From CAZPUI01 sp964415525 (GTDB lineage Bacteria; Acidobacteriota; Holophagae; Holophagales; Holophagaceae): a stretch of 13,831 nucleotides of DNA. The stretch spans positions 1 to 13,831 of the forward strand of contig CAYQAS010000108.1 of NCBI GenBank assembly GCA_964415525.1, given 5' to 3'. The notes beneath the pieces were generated by a model, which saw nothing but the letters and a program-made list of their open reading frames with translations, ran no database searches and was not told the DNA's origin. A program made the position numbers and the translations under genes. Shown here piece after piece: positions 13,024 to 13,831 of the stretch (position 1 is its first letter; every line of letters starts with the position of its first letter).

Positions 13024-13831
13024 ATGTTCTTCATCATCGGCCTTGTCATCGTTCTCGGGTCCATCATCGGCGGGTATCTGATGGAGGGCGGTGCCATTCC
13101 CGTCCTGCTGCACCCCCTGCCGGCCGAAGGCCTCATGATTTTCGGCGCCGGAGCAGGCTCCTTCCTCATGACCAACCCGATGGTGATCATCAAGTCCGTG
13201 GCGGCGAACTTCATGGTGCCGCTCAAGGGGCCCCAGTACAGCAAACCGGTGTACATGGAGAGCCTCATGATGCAGTATGAGATTTACGTAAATATCAAGA
13301 AGGGTGGACTCTTGGCGCTGGAGCAGGATGTCAACGACCCTCACAGTTCTTCGATCATCAAGAAATACCCGGCGATGCTGCATGACCACCACGCCTTGGA
13401 CTTCTTTTGCGACTCGATGAAGCTGCTCATCAACGGCAGCGCCAAGATCGATGAGATCGACCAGGTCATGGACATGGATCTGGATGTGCATCATGCGGAG
13501 AGCGCCGCGCCCGGGGGTGCGGTCAACGGTCTCGCGGACTCCCTACCAGCATTCGGCATTGTCGCTTGCGTGATCGGGGTGGTGATCACCATGGGCTACC
13601 TGGACAAGCTTCCTGATGTCATCGGTGCCAAGGTAGGCGCGGCCCTGATTGGCACCATGCTCGGCATTCTGCTCTCCTACGGCGTGTTCGGTCCCATCGC
13701 GAAAAATATCGATCAGACCAAACATATTGAAGGCCATTTCTTCAACTGCCTGCGGGCGGGCTTGGTTGCTTTCGGCAATGGCGCAGCTCCCGTGACCGGA
13801 TCCAGCCCACGTACGCCTCCTCGTAGTCAAG
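13024..13831 (+). CDS. motA: Flagellar motor stator protein MotA, C-terminus cut by the window edge
   Basis: MotA with MotB forms the ion-conducting stator that drives flagellar rotation in the inner membrane. Transmembrane segments lie at about residues 2-20, 33-50, 174-192 and 203-222. The cytoplasmic loop contains KKGGLLALE, where Lys92 and Glu100 match Arg90 and Glu98 of E. coli MotA, which interact with FliG. LPAFGIV (Pro175) and FGPIAK (Pro224) match the essential Pro173 and Pro222. AGGGAG six bases before the ATG supports the start. Normal MotA is about 285-295 residues; 269 codons are visible. The frame stays open to the edge, but from residue 259 (GSSPRTPPRSQ) it no longer resembles the conserved AVEFxRR-type continuation, starting exactly at GGATCC. 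motB would be expected next, outside the window. Confidence 0.94.
   Translation, partial: MFFIIGLVIVLGSIIGGYLMEGGAIPVLLHPLPAEGLMIFGAGAGSFLMTNPMVIIKSVAANFMVPLKGPQYSKPVYMESLMMQYEIYVNIKKGGLLALEQDVNDPHSSSIIKKYPAMLHDHHALDFFCDSMKLLINGSAKIDEIDQVMDMDLDVHHAESAAPGGAVNGLADSLPAFGIVACVIGVVITMGYLDKLPDVIGAKVGAALIGTMLGILLSYGVFGPIAKNIDQTKHIEGHFFNCLRAGLVAFGNGAAPVTGSSPRTPPRSQ
13798..13831. other. Possible artificial or assembly join at GGATCC
   Basis: Upstream of this point MotA reads as expected through NGAAPVT. From GGATCC (13798-13803) onward the translation does not fit the family in the same frame, although the frame stays open. GATC is the joint left by Sau3AI or BamHI cloning, and the position is 30 bases from the end of the sequence. 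A chimeric or vector-derived tail, a misassembled contig end, or a truly divergent C-terminus would all fit. Confidence 0.35.

Overview
The window reads as chromosomal DNA from a GC-rich, flagellated, Gram-negative-type bacterium. This rests on two exported M16 peptidases with signal peptides, a MotA flagellar stator, a PilZ protein and a Hanks-type Ser/Thr kinase with an acidic, proline-rich tail. The gene mix resembles Acidobacteriota of the Holophaga/Geothrix group, but that is an impression from protein style; no rRNA or other taxonomic marker is present. Ten genes are supported, plus a partial gene at each end, with no gene-free stretch above about 170 bases.

Layout. The left part holds two minus-strand housekeeping genes, argS followed by a pyrG fragment that leaves the window. 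The gap between them contains a degenerate ATCCGTG-type repeat and a hairpin. Divergent from argS is rpsT (S20) with a recognisable promoter. Its last codons and terminator are tandemly duplicated, 87 identical bases with a 102-base period. A PilZ-domain gene and a long HEAT-repeat gene follow on the plus strand. gluQ (glutamyl-Q tRNA(Asp) synthetase) lies convergent to them on the minus strand. A two-gene plus-strand operon then encodes an active M16 zinc peptidase and an M16 paralogue without the zinc site, overlapping by one base. It ends at a strong hairpin shared with a convergent Ser/Thr kinase gene. Divergent from the kinase are a membrane-anchored methyltransferase and then motA, which runs into the right edge.

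How the genes may work together. argS, pyrG, rpsT and gluQ serve translation and nucleotide supply. The M16 pair most likely forms one periplasmic two-subunit protease. The PilZ and HEAT genes may form a cyclic-di-GMP response pair, and motA (with motB presumably beyond the edge) belongs to motility; a link between them is inference only.

No mobile element, CRISPR array, tRNA or clear defence system is visible. The points most worth a second look are the duplicated rpsT 3' end, the PilZ/HEAT pair, the M16 pair with its long helical insert, a possible self-masking ribosome binding site on the kinase mRNA, and the last 33 bases. There the MotA reading departs from the family exactly at a GGATCC site, which may be a cloning or assembly join.
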